Assembly (NCBI GenBank): GCA_000733355.1
Contig: JNVV01000001.1
Span: 3,506,278 to 3,570,277, forward strand
Direction of reading: 5' to 3'
DNA: 64,000 bases
Source: Falciphora oryzae
Taxonomy: Eukaryota > Ascomycota > Sordariomycetes > Magnaporthales > Magnaporthaceae
In this document: positions 24,869 to 37,228 of the stretch, in pieces
Layout of the letters: each line of letters begins with the position of its first letter
Position numbering within the stretch: the first letter of the stretch is position 1
The notes under the pieces: model-generated
Databases searched by the model: none
What the model saw: the letters and a program-made list of their open reading frames with translations, nothing else
What the model was told of the DNA's origin: nothing
Made by a program: the position numbers and the translations under genes

Positions 24869-27800
24869 CTACAGCTTCAGCTCCTTGAGAATCTGGTCCG
24901 CCATGTTCTTGTACGGCCAAGTGTTTCCACTCAGCCTCTTGAACTGGATCCCGTGGAGCGAGATCATCGGCACCTTGACGATAAAGATCTCGAACTCGAG
25001 CACCAGGCTCCCGCCCATGTCGCTCCGCACGTGCGTCCGCGTCTCGCCCGCCGGCGGCGGCACCATCTTGCGCGACGACGACTCGCCGTTGTCTGCCCGT
25101 ACCGCCTCGCTATCGTCGGATAACTCGGAGCTCGAGTCGCTGCGCAGGTGGCTGCCGTGGCCACCCCTGCCTGGCGTCCGCGGCGTTGGCGGAACCCTCT
25201 CCAGGGCATCCCGCACGTCATCCCTGTTATCGCTACCACGCAGGCCGAAGCTGAACCGGCGCCTGTGCGTGCCGCCGGGTGTCTGCGCTGGACTGGTCGG
25301 CCCATCTGTCGACACCTTCTCAAGATCGATACTGGGAGAATGCCGGCAGTTGAAACCGCCCTTGATCTCCGTGTAGTCGACGCCAAGTTGCCGCAGCACC
25401 CTCTTGACCTCGCTCCGAATCTCGCGCACCGGCTTGCCCGACGTCGTCGACACGCTGAATAGACCCTTGAGGTATACAGGTTTGTCCAGATCAAAGTCGG
25501 TGACGCGCTCTTCCGACCCGCCGTCGCCGGTTCCGTTAATCTCGGCGTCTGTCTCCTCGGGAACATTGGCCTCCCGGCCCCGTTCCGCCTCGCGTCGCTG
25601 CCGCCTAGCCTGGATGCTCTCGCGTCGGGCGTGCCCGAGCGACTTGGCCCGCATCGCCATGCTGCTCTGTTGCCCTGAGCCCTGGGGTTGCTTGCTCTGC
25701 TGCTCGGCATGCGGCTTCTCGTGAATCGTCGAGTGGTCCGAGCCGCTGGTCGGCGGAGGGTCCTTGGCCCTGGACCCCATCGCCCTCCTCCGACCAAACT
25801 CGCCAGAGTTCACGCTAGCGGACCGGCCCAGTCCCTTCCTGAACCCGGTAGTATTTGCACCCGCCGACAGAGGAGGACTGAGGAGGTCGCTGTGCTGCGG
25901 TTGGCTGCTACCGGCCCTAAGGGTTTGCGAGTCCGACACATGATCCTCACGCTCACGCCGTCCGCGTCTAATGCTAAAGCTCTTGCGCATGCCCGATGAG
26001 GACGGCGATTCAGCCGGTGAGTGAACCTGGACGACCGGAGGGTGCGAACGGTCCTTCTCGGGCCGTTCGTAGTCCTTCTTTCTTCTGGTGCTGAAGCGGC
26101 GCAGCAGCCCGGCGGCGGTGCTTTCCTTCTTGGGTGGCTCAAGCCGCGACTCAGGAGGAACGGCCGCCGTGGGCGAGGGCTGAGCGGCCTTGACGGCCTC
26201 GGGAGCGTCGTCTTCGCCATGAGTCCGGGCTCGCGGCCGAGTGCGTCCACCGGTCGCCTTCTCCCCGGGCATCTCGTAGGCGGATGAGTTGGTGTGGGCC
26301 TCCTGGGGCGGCACTATCTCCGGAACCTGGTCCTTCTTGGGGGCAGAACTGGCCATGGCCCGTCGATCGATACTGTCGCGTTCTTGCTTCTCCCGCACCA
26401 GATAGTATACCGACACGAGCGGGTTGAAAGCGTTGAGCGGGTCGTTCCCGAGTTGCAAGCCCTCGGAACTCGGCGTCGTCAGAGTATCCTTACTACTGAA
26501 CGAGTTCCGTCGCCTGTAAAAACCAAACCCGCGCTTCTTCTCCTGCTCTCGGGGAGGCTGCTGCATCTCCTTCTCTCGTGCGAGCATTCGTACCGAACGT
26601 TGGTAGTCCTCGGACTCGATAATGCGTGTAAGCTGGGCCTTGATCACCTCTGGCGGTCCGAAACTGAAACCTGTCATTCCGTTGATAACCTCTTGGTCTA
26701 GGGGAAGTGTGAGGGGCTCCCTGTTCGGCAGGTAGTTCTCAGGCGGGCCGCTGTAGCCTTTGACCATCCAGGGGTGTGCCATGACCTCGGCCATCGTGGC
26801 GCGTTGTTTCGGGTCCGTGACGAGCATTCTAGAGAGAAGGTGTCTACACTCTGCAGTCGCAGGCAGAAAAACGTTAGTATATCCGCAAGTCTCACTTCTT
26901 GTGAGCCTGTCTCTCCCGCTGCGATTCTAAGTGGTACAGCCTTGGGGAACCCACCGGTAGAAAGCCAGTTGGGATAGTCTACGATTCCCTTCTTGATTTT
27001 GGCGTGGAGGGCAGGCATGTTCTGGTCGTCGAACGGAACCTTGCCGCACACCAGGACATACAGCACAATCCCAAAACTCCAGACATCAACTTCCGGGCCT
27101 TGATACGGTCGCGCCTGCAGGAGCTCGGGGGCGGCGAAGTATAGGCTGCCGCAGAAAGTTTTGAGATGGTTCCGCGGGGAAAAGAGATTGCTGAGGCCGA
27201 AGTCGATGATCTTGATGTCGCCCGTCTTGCTGATGAGGATGTTCTCGATCTTGAGATCCCGGTGCACGATGCTGTTGCGATGACAGTAGTCGAGAGCGCT
27301 AGCGATCTGCCTGCTGAACTTCCTTGCCTGCTTCTCCTTGAGCTTGCCGTGCGAGATGATGTAGTCGAGCATCTGGCCGCCGTTGACGTATTCGAAGAGC
27401 ATGTACCAGTGATAATTGGTTCGTACGACATCGCGCAGGCCGCAAATGTGAGGATGGCTTAGGAGCGTCACTATCGCGGCCTCGCGAGCAGTTCTGACTT
27501 CCTTGGACAGGTCCGCCCTTTCCCTCTCTGCCCGAGGCGTGTGGCCATCGTCGGGGGTCACCCTGGGAATGATCTTGCACGCAACCTAGTTATTGAAGAA
27601 TGACGGTGAGTGTCAGCACGGCACCAGGGAAGCCGAACGAGTGCCGGCGACAAGCACCGAGGAGAGGAATGGGTGGTAAAGGTAGACAGAGGTACCACAC
27701 CTGTTCAGAGCCGTCCTCCTTCCTGGCCAGCTTGACTTTCCCCATGCTACCAGCACCGATTGTCTTGCCCAGGCTCCATTTGCCGGACTGGGCGGGGATG

Positions 27801-28231
27801 GTTGTGCGCGGCTTGCGAGCCCTCTGGTCGGAAGACGCGTGGTTTGAAGGAGGCATGTCGGCGGTGCCGTTGACGGCAGAGCGTTGGCTGGGAGTGCGGT
27901 GGTGATGCCTGGAGCTCGAGTCGGCCCTCGACGACGGCGGGTGGCGATCGTTGCTCGAGCTCCGCTTCTGGGCGACATTCGTTGTTTCGTAATCGTGCTG
28001 GGGAAGCACATCCTGCACGGGGCGGGTGGACGAGGAGGGACGGCTAGACATGCTGGGCGAATGGTGGTGCGAATGCGAATGGGATGCGGCCCGATGTGCT
28101 TGTTGGGCTGTCGAAGGTCGGGCAGTGCGTGCCGACTGAGATCTCGAGACAGACTGGTAGGCGTGGCCTCGCTCTCCTGGAGAGGCGGGATGCGGTGGCT
28201 CGACGACGTTGCCCGAGACCGCGGTTGTCAT
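24869..28231 (-). CDS. KIN1: KIN1/PAR-1 (MARK) family serine/threonine kinase
   Basis: Membrane-associated polarity kinase; in yeasts the family acts in polarised growth, exocytosis and cell-wall integrity. Exons 28231-27701, 27585-26955 and 26850-24869 (1047 aa); introns of 115 and 104 nt, the second with an ACTAACG branch site. A Ser/His/Arg-rich N-terminal region precedes the kinase domain: glycine loop GAGSMG at 159-164, K181 (VACK), catalytic HRD with D287, DFG with D305, and an activation loop LKTFCGS with T320, a likely site for an upstream kinase. The domain ends near residue 425 with [11 protein letters not shown] long Ser/Arg-rich linker follows. The last roughly 110 residues resemble a KA1 lipid-binding domain ([20 protein letters not shown], ending ILKELKL). 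Domain order and length match fungal Kin1. Confidence 0.95.
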
Positions 28232-30702
28232 TTCGCGGCGATTATTACTATTCTATTTTTTCGACTCGCTCTTTCCCTGGTCTCTTGGGGCGCGAAATGA
28301 TGGAGACGCGGCGACGGGGGTGGTCGATGCTGGTGCGAGGACTCTGCCCGGGTGGGTTAGGCAGGTCTAGTATTGGAGCGACGGCCACAGAGCGCAGGAC
28401 GCCCTGGGACGGAGGGGATGGAGATTTTGATTGGCAACGGTGGTGCCCTTATCACGGCCGACGGGCTTCTCTGGCCCCCCAACGAGAAAGGTCGGGACGG
28501 CGGGCAGGGGATAGGGAGCCAGGCGGAAACGACGGCAGCTGGCGGCTTGTGGTACAGCCAGTCACACACCTGGAGCAGGCCTGCTAGCGGCGGGAGCAGT
28601 GGGGAAGCCAAAACGAATGCAAAATTGAAGGGCCCGCGGCTGGGATTTGGTCTTTCCGATGGGGGCCGCTCGACTGACTGTGCAGGCTGGGTTATGCGTG
28701 CATGGGGTGTGGGCGTGTTGGGCTGCTTGCGGAGTCCCCAGGTCGGCAGACCCTACCTGCGAAGTCCAAGATCTGATGTTCCGACGGTTGGAGTGATGGC
28801 GGTGGTGGTTGTGGTGGTTGTGGTTGCCCGCCCCCCAAAACGGTTGTGCAAGGAGCCCGTCCAAGCTCGCCCGACAAGACGAAAAAATAGGCCAGGAGGA
28901 AGTCAGATGGGACAAATCAGCGGCGGCGGCCAGATGCGAAAGCAATAAAAAGACAGTCGGACCGCCGCATATGTTGGCTTCGGCCGGGGCCCGCGTTGCG
29001 AGGTTTCGTCGAGCGACCTGGGTGCTCGCTGGAGGCGTCCGGTCGTTTGTGCGCAGGAAGCAGGAGTGAAACAAATCACACGCAGCGGCACTGGTTGCCA
29101 CTGCCACATATGCCCAGCTATGATTCGAGCTACCAGCGACCCAGGGCCCAGCCGTCTGACCCAATCAATCAAGCAGGACGGTTTGGCTGCGCTCGAACAA
29201 TTTCTGCACAGCACAGTCGTCCACTTGAAATACATGGCACACTTATTGAAAAGGAGTCGTCTTCTAGAAATGCCAGCTCAGCGGAAAACGTCCGTGTTTC
29301 CAAACCGGGTGCTGCTCGCACATGTCTTTTCTCTTTTTCCCTCCATCCCCCTTTTACTTTTCCTCCCTTCTTTTTTCCCCTCTCATTATCTTCTTTTCTT
29401 TTTCTCACTTTCCCTCCTTCCATTTGGAGTCCTGTTCACTGCGCGATGCTTGGTCTGGCCTTGGCCTGGATCATTACCATTACCTCATTGACAGATCCGT
29501 TGCAACCCAATCTCAGCCCCGCCAACCTGCACTGCACACCCTTGCTGTCCTGCACCCATGCTCCTCGCTCAACATTCTAATTGGAGCGAGCTCTTTGTTC
29601 CTCGTGCCATTTCCCTTCTCATGTTTGCTCACCCTCCCAGTCCAACGTCACCCCGTCCCGCCTTTGTTACATACGGCTCGCGAAAGAGAGTATCCAGTTA
29701 TTCTGGGCCACGAGCTCGTCTAACCTCGTTTACCACTTTTTTGTTTGGTGTGCCTGTCCAGCAGTCGATTATTCGAGGGCCAACAAGACCGGGTTGAGTT
29801 GACATCTACCGGTAATGTCCGTGGGCGTTGATTTGGCTGGCCATTCCTCACACAATATACTCAAGCTTCATTGCCTGTGTTTGCGGTGTCGTTCCGGAAA
29901 TTCTGGCGCTCCCTCGACAGCAAGGAAATACACTCTAAACCACAACCCGTACAATGTTATTTCTCCAGGCTTCATCCCCAACATCCAATGAGCATATCTC
30001 TAGACTGGATATGCATCTATGACTGGCTTCGAAGTGGGATGTCTGTTTCAATGCCGAGGTGTCAGCCTACGTGGTCACTGCTAGTCTATCGATACGGCCT
30101 TTTACACAGGGTGATGTAACACATATTTCCCCTTCTGTAATCCCTTTTCTTTTCCTTTGGCGCCTTCGGCACCGAATCCGCGCGTACTTTTGGTTATTTG
30201 TAGTGCCGGCTGGATTCGCCAAATGAGAGCCCATTCTTCATGCTATTTCCAGCTGCCTAAGGATGCCCAACCAGCTCCAGCTAAACAAGACCGCTCGGTG
30301 GCTGAAGCTGTGAGGTGTTCCTGCGTTTATTGGTTGCACATACTATCTCGCGCATCCCATTCATCACCAATGGAAGAAAGGGGCCGGAACATGACGCCGC
30401 CAATGGCAATCTCGGCGTCGGGGCCTGAGGCTGCTTCAACCTTGTGGTGTGACCCACTCCGCCGAACGGCCATGGATGACGCCGCTCGGGGAATTCACCG
30501 TGCTCGGGCCTTAGCTCGGCTTATCAGATACGCTAATTGGAACCGCCAAACCACCTCGGCCGCCAGCGCAATGTCCATTGCAGTAATTTGCCATTTGGCT
30601 GAAGCCGTCACCGCATCATCCGCCCAGCGCATACAATGAACCTATGAGACTTGCAGCCTCGGTGGTGCGTCTACCTGCTGTCGATATTCCGCCTCTTCAC
30701 CC
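28232..30702. other. Divergent spacer between KIN1 and the G-patch gene
   Basis: Shared upstream region of two divergently transcribed genes. CT-rich stretches occur at 29330-29430. I see no coding region, RNA gene or repeat family. At nearly 2.5 kb it is one of the longer empty stretches in the window. Confidence 0.5.
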
Positions 30703-32994
30703 ATGTCCGTGAAGAGGCCTAGGGCTGCGTTCGAGGCCGACCTCCAGGCGAAGCAGTCGCCCTTCGTCCTTTTCGGAACACCCCTCCCGCCCCTCGATCC
30801 CGACGTCCGCGACGATGGATCCTACGTCCCGGTCTGGAAGCAGGAGGTGAGAGACGAGCGCGGCCGCAAACGGCTGCACGGCGCCTTCACTGGCGGATTT
30901 AGCGCAGGGTAAGTTAAAAAAAAAAAAGTCAATGAGATAAAAACGAAGTTCTGGCTATCTGGGTAGGTTGGCGACAAAACGTGTGCTCGCACATGGCTAA
31001 CTAGCCCTCCCTCACCGGCGCGCAGATATTTCAACACTGTTGGGTCAAAAGAAGGATGGACGCCGTCAACTTTCGTGTCCTCACGGACCAACCGTCGCAA
31101 GGACGATCCCAAGGCCGCCCAGCAGCGACCCGAAGACTTCATGGACGATGAAGATCTTGCCGATGCCGAAGAGTCACGGAAACTGCAGACAGCACAAGAT
31201 TTTGCCGCATTCGGCTCGACCGAGAATGAGATCGCGCGATCCGGCGGACTTGCCGGCTTGTTCCGGATCGAGGGCGAAACCATGGGCACCAAGCTCCTCA
31301 AACGAATGGGCTGGAAAGAGGGACAGGGCATCGGGCCTAAGGTCCTGCGCAAAGCCCGTCTTGGCGTAGGCCCAGGTGTCGGGGCTGCTGATGACCAGCA
31401 GGCGGCTCACCTCTTCGCGCCCGAGAACGTTGTGACGATAAAATTTGAACGGAAAACAGACCACAAAGGCCTTGGTTTTGCCGGCGAGGCTCGTCTGGCC
31501 TCCCTGAAATCTGCAAGCGAGGATCGCAATTCTGACGATGAAGATGAGGATGATTTCCTCGGGCCCTCGAAGCCGCTGTCTCTCCTGAGCAAGAAGACGA
31601 AGAAGCCGGAAAAGAGTCGTGGCGGGATCGGCATGGGCGTGCTGAACGACACAGGCTCAGACGACGAGGATCCATATGAGATCGGGCCGCGCATATCGTA
31701 CAACAAAGTCATCGGTGGTGACAAGAAGAAGAAAAAGAAGAAGGACGCCGTCTCGACTACATCAGCAAATCCGCTTCTTAAGTCAAAGCCCGTTTTCATC
31801 TCGAAAAAGATGAGACTGGCGGTCAAGAAGTGTCATGATGGCCGCCTCCCGCTAGACGGCTTTATCCTTGCACAGCACCCAGACCCATTGGTGTCGGAGA
31901 TGTATACAAGCGGAAAATATCCCCCTCCCCAAGTCCCGCCAGACTGGAAGCCATCGCGGCAGCCAGTGTCAGCACGAGCCGAGTCGGCGGCCTACATGTC
32001 GACCGCCGACGCAGCGAAAGCCTCCAAACTGGACCCCAAATCCCGGGCGGCACTATTAGGAGAAAAGCAACTGCCCGGCAAGTCGGTCTTCGACTTCCTG
32101 TCTGCTTCTGCGAGAGATCGCTTGGTCAACGCGACAGGAAACAAGAACCTGCCTCAGGCCAAAGGAGAGATACCGGCTGCCTACGCAATGTCTGCACAAG
32201 AGAAGCTGGCAGAACTGCTCAAAGACGTTCCGTCACTGGACAAGGCTACAGCAACGGCCGCTATCGCCCGTGGCGCCAGCGGAGGCGCCCCTTACGCGGA
32301 CAACGAAGCCAAACGGTCCAGATACAGAACCTACCTGGAATACCAAGCCGGATTCTTGCCTGCTTTGCCTCCCAAGCCGGCTGGCATGAGTAACGATGAC
32401 TGGCTCCGAGAGTTCCACGAGTTCTTCAACTGCGCACGAATATTCAAACCGATGTCCGGGTTCATGGCGTCAAGATTCACAACTTCATCTTCCACCCCGA
32501 CCTCTTCATCGGATAGGCCTGGAGACGCAGCTGCTGAGGGCGCGCTGATCTCGAGGCCACCACCGAAACCCTCAGATCCGGCCGAAGAGGCTGCTAGGAT
32601 AGGGATGTTTGGGCCAATGACGAGGTCTTCGCACGACTTCTACCCGGCTCGTCTCCTCTGCAAGAGGTTCAATGTGAAGCCGCCGGCTGTGGTTCAGGCA
32701 GACGCGGACGTAGAGCCCAGCACAGGCCCACAGCGGCCCTCCAGGGCGGATGCCTATGATCACGGCATGCCGTCCCGTGGCCCGGAACCCCCAAGTGGAC
32801 ATCGTGGCGATGGAAAACACGACGCCCGGGACGTTCCTGAAGAGGCTCGGGCACCCGATGCCGGGGTCTCGTCCGAGCCCAATAGCACCGCAGTTGCGGT
32901 GGATCCAACAAGGAATGCGGCTCTCGAGAAGGACAGAGCCGGAGAAGAGGTGTTCAAGGCGGTTTTTGGCGACAGTAGTGATGAGGAGGGATAA
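30703..32994 (+). CDS. G-patch protein, GPATCH1/TOUGH family
   Basis: Probable nuclear pre-mRNA splicing or RNA-processing factor. Exons 30703-30908 and 31026-32994 (724 aa); the 117-nt intron has a GTAAGT donor and a GCGCAG acceptor and restores [16 protein letters not shown], the family's DUF1604 N-terminal region (residues about 20-110). The G-patch follows at about 150-185 ([18 protein letters not shown]), the module that binds and activates DEAH helicases. After it come an acidic stretch, a poly-Lys run (KKKKKKK near 305) and a conserved middle region around 340-560. The C-terminal part is Pro/Asp-rich and ends [16 protein letters not shown], a motif typical of this family. The specific helicase partner cannot be told from sequence. 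Confidence 0.9.
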
Positions 32995-34146
32995 GAGAGG
33001 CCCAGGCAGTCGGGCAGAGGTTTATTCATTTTGATACCCCTAGTTGCTGTGAACAGAACAGCCTGGTGATTTTTACCGCCCCAGCGCCCTTCTTCGTGCA
33101 AGGCTGGACTCCAAGGCATGGCGAGCCGGGCTGGTTGCGGCAATTATGCGATAGCCGTTACGTGCAGCATGGTGCTCTCGCCTTGAAAGCGCGCTGTCCC
33201 TAGCGGCAAGGGCAGTGAGATGTGATACAGTCAGGTGATGGGGTTGAAGACAACCTTAGCTGGGGCCCCACCGACTGGCTTGCTAGCCGCCGGGCCCTGG
33301 CCAATTGCGACGGCGGAGTCTGGGCTGGCGGCCGTTTTAGGCATGGGTATTTTGAACTGGGAAGTATCTCTGGCTGTCGGACGCAGCAATCCAGGGCGAC
33401 GGGTACAACCAAGATGAAGTCCAGGGACCGGCTGGACGGGGCGGGCGGGACCCAGGCCCCAGCGGCAATCTTTCTTTTGGTTCACCAAATGGGATGGGAT
33501 TCAATCGTGAAGCCCCCGGACTGGGCAACCAACGAGGGCACTCTACTGCACGCCAACCTGGCGACTGAATTGATCCGGCGCAGCTGCTGACACCTGGGCA
33601 CAATTCCCAGGTTCATTCTCCAATTGATCAAAGCGATGCTAGTAAATGATCGATTGTGTGACTGATCATCGTCAACTGTCGTCTTGGTCGAGGAACCGTC
33701 CGAAGGTTGAAAAAGCACAAGAGAGGTGACTGGAGAACACCAATCCACTTTCAGAGGGTCTTGTTGCTCTCCCTCGCGAGACAAGGTTTCCCTGGGATGC
33801 ACGCACCAACGGCCGCAACCAAAAGCTCGGCGTCAAGACAGCGCAGGGTGGTGCCCGCCCATCCATCAACGATCCATACCGCCGCCTGTTTCCCGACTGG
33901 AAATTAAAGACAACCATTGACACCCCGATTGCCCACCACCACCACCACCCCCGAAACCACACCTACATACATCCACATGCACACTGCCATCACAAATCCC
34001 CCGTGTCCATGAGCTGCCGCAAAATTGGACACTCCTAGCCAGACAGCAGCCGCTTTATCCACCAGCCCCGGCGGTCCACCAGCCCTCGCCATCCAGCCGC
34101 GCCTACGATTTGGAAGACGGGAGACCGTCGCCGCCATTCCGCCAAG
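32995..34146. other. Spacer before the WHI2-like gene
   Basis: Contains the promoter and, somewhere, the missing translation start of the downstream gene. Repeated CCACCACC stretches occur near 33940. Candidate ATGs at 33797, 33977 and 34009 do not lead cleanly into the downstream frame: the one at 34009 is in frame but meets a TAG at 34036-34038. Confidence 0.45.
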
Positions 34147-36080
34147 TTGGACTCCAGCAACGGGTCTCCATCGCCCTCATCCGCGTCCGCCACGGTCGCC
34201 ACGGCAGCAGCAGCCACCGCCGCCGCCACGGAAGAACGACCAGGCTTCGATCCCACAGACGCCATCGCGAGCGGAAAGCTAGTAAGCCTCAATCTCGAGG
34301 TGAACGAGGCCCTGACGCCATCTGCCGCGCCCTCGTCTTCTGCCCCTTCTTCCTCGCGCTCTGCATCACCGCCCCCAGAAAGGCAGCTCAGCCCGCCGCC
34401 GCAGTACCCGGCCTCGGAGACATCGAACGCCTCCCCGTCCTCGTTCCGCCCCGGACCGCCCCCGTTCTCGAGTCTCGTCGCCGCTCCCGCCCCGTTCGTG
34501 ATCCCCGACAGCCGCGACGACGAGAGCAACGACGGAGACGACCCGCCCAGCCTTGAGCTCTTCGAGTCCGCCGCCGCGCCAGCCTACGCGCCGCTAGCCT
34601 CGGGGTCCAGCGATCCGTCCGGAAGCTGCTCCTTCCAGGACGAAACTAAGCGCGCCCTCCCGCGCGACAGCAAAAGAGAAGGCGAGCCTTCTTCGCGCAG
34701 CAAGGACGCTGACGACTCGGAACCGCCGCCGGCCTACGAGGAGGGATTCAGTCCCCTCCAATCTTTCAGCTATCTAATGGCGGCCGCAGGAGGAGCGTCG
34801 AGTATAATTACTCAGGTCCAACAAGGGGGACCGCCCATCAACTCTATCGGAGGTGAGCACGAACGGCAACAGCAGTGGCGACAAACACCCGTGTCGCTCT
34901 CGCTTGAGATTCGATGGCCTTTTGGGGTTTGCAACAAGTAACTGACATGCTTGCCTTGGCACCGTCTAGATGTTGGCGCCGACGAGTCAATCACCATGGA
35001 CCTTCGGTAGGCACTTCAACAACGAACGTCGGCTTTCTTGACACTCGAAGGAGCGCAGCCACCAGGATAATACTGACCTAGGCGCTGCTGTGTGATTTCT
35101 AGTGGCACCCGTTTCATTCTCTCCAGGGATGAGCTACTAACGCTGCCCGAATTCGTCCTCTTGTCGCTCTTTCCTAATGGGCTCTTTCCAGAGGGTCACA
35201 TGGGTGGATTTGCCGATGGCGATGCTGTCCAGGTTGATGTTTGTTGCCTCCCATCCCTCATGTGTTACCGATGGTGTCACCAGCCCTAACTCGGCCATCG
35301 CGTCGCGCGCCGTTTCTGTCCGAAGTATGACCCAGCATCGCTCCAATACATGCTGGACTTTTTCCGTAACGTGGCGCAGACAATCCCGACGGATTCGTCG
35401 CCCAGCGCGTCGCAGGACGGCGAGATGGTGCCGATCGAACCCATGAACGCCGGCCGCGAGGACTCCTCTAAGAGGGCGGGCATCATTGTGCTGCGCGAGG
35501 ATCTCGACTTCTACGCCATCCCCCCGAGAGCCGATATCAAGCAGCCCGACATGATCGAGGTCAAGCGAGCCGCGGCCAGGGCGCTGCTTAAGCAGGACGG
35601 CATCTTCAGCGGCCTCAAGCGGAGTGACGAGCCCGGGACCACTGAGGCTCACCTGATTGAAATGCTGACGGCGGGGTTAGTAGCGTTTTCTCCAAGATCA
35701 TGCATTCCCCGGATGTCATATATCCATCTCTCTGCATATCTTGATTTGTTCTAGTCTCAGAGCTTCATTGCTGACACGCTCTTTCCCACAACAGTGGTTT
35801 CGATCACGATGACACCTGGGGCCACCGTGCTGGCGAGCCCAACAAGGCGGTCATCTGCAGCCTAGCACTGGCGCGGCTGCGTAGCGACATCCGCGGTAAC
35901 GACATGGGGAGCAATGCAGTGGGTATGGCGCAGAAGCTGCTCCTCTTCTGGCGGAAGCCTGCGCGCCGGTGCTGGTGGGAGGGTGTCGAGCTCGACAACG
36001 TTGAGGGCGTCGAGGGCAAGCTCAAGGTTTGGATCCGTAGGGTCTGGACCCTTGAGATGAGCGTCATTGGTCTCCGCTGA
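34147..36080 (+). CDS. WHI2: WHI2-like BTB-fold growth/stress regulator (5' end unresolved)
   Basis: Likely cytoplasmic relative of yeast Whi2, which works with Psr1-type phosphatases in stress response and nutrient sensing. Exons 34147-34852, 34970-35006, 35103-35238, 35326-35675 and 35795-36080 give 504 codons in consistent phase; introns are 117, 96, 87 and 119 nt. The N-terminal 220 residues are Ser/Pro/Ala-rich. The conserved part starts at PPPAYEEGFSPLQSFSYLM, then crosses a 37-nt exon into DLRGTRFILSRDELLTLPEF and VDYDPASLQYMLDFFRNVA, a BTB/POZ-like fold. The C-terminus includes GFDHDDTWGHR and WWEGVELD. The odd point is the start: position 34147 is TTG, and no in-frame ATG exists between the upstream stop at 34036 and the conserved domain. 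A near-cognate start, an unseen 5' exon or a sequence error would each explain it. The WHI2 name is from general resemblance. Confidence 0.8.
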
Positions 36081-37228
36081 TCTGAGCCTTGGTTCCTTTT
36101 CCTTTTTTTCTTTCCCTCTTTTTTTTTTTTTTTTTTTTATCTTTTTTCTTGGTTATCATTTCTCACCTTCATTCTGTTCCTACATTTTTCTCGCATGTAA
36201 TCGCAGGCAAGTTGGGCCAGGACGAAGCGAAATCGAAAGAAAATCCCTGGAGAACTACGCGGATTTTCGATCATGGTCAGTCCCGACTTCACACAGAACG
36301 CCAGCAGGGGAAGAAAAAGAACGGTGGAGAGTGAGAGTAGCGATAAGCGCGCATGAGGAGAGCTCTGTACCGAAAGCAAAGATGTTCAGGAGTTGTATTA
36401 CACAGAAAGCCCGTCGCATACACGGTGCAGTTTATACCTGATCCCATTGTCTTCCATATTGTTTCCTTCTGTTTCGTCTATATCTTCACCCTTGTTTCTC
36501 ACCCGTTGCCCCGTCGCCCTCGCGATTTGGGGGGACGGCGCTCTGGAGGATTTTCGTTGTTTAATCTTTGCCTTCTCTGGACTCGTTTTTTTTTTTTTTC
36601 AACCGCTTTGTAATTTCCAGAAGGGCTAGCGAGAGGATAGCGGTTAGCAAGAAAGAAGCCAGCCCCCAATGGCTTCACACGGATCCAAAAGGTCGATATA
36701 TCTATAGCCTGATTCCGCCTTCGTCTCCTTGTCTTTCCGGTGTTCCGCCGCTTCTTGTTATCATTTGTTTGTATTCTTATTCTTTTTGGAGATCCTCGTG
36801 CCGCAGAACATACACAAGCACATCACTTTTGGAGGAAGGCCAGGCATAATGTGATATAAAGTGAGAGTTGCTGCTTCTATAGTTTGTTTTTGCTTTTGAC
36901 TTGGCACTTGCTTCGTGCTGTATCCATCAACACACGCCATATGTCCATTGACGTGTTTTATTCATTGTATTCCGTGCTTCACCCTTGAGGGCATAGTCTT
37001 GTGCATTTGAGCTGAAACTCGACGAGCGGATCCTTTCTATCGTGACTGATGTTGGGTTGTTCGGGTGCTGCTGCGTGATATGTCGGCAGGAATCGTACAT
37101 ATGCGTTATACTTCACCATTATAGCCCAGTCCAATGGGTATCAGTGACCACCTTTGCCTTACATACAAGAAAGCAGGACGAGCAGATCATGCGGACCCCA
37201 TGTAATACAAGACGACCATGCCCTTCAT
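36081..37228. other. Convergent spacer between WHI2-like gene and NOP2
   Basis: Both neighbours end here. T-rich tracts (36121-36139, near 36585) and A/T-rich sequence fit 3' UTRs. No gene was seen. Confidence 0.5.
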
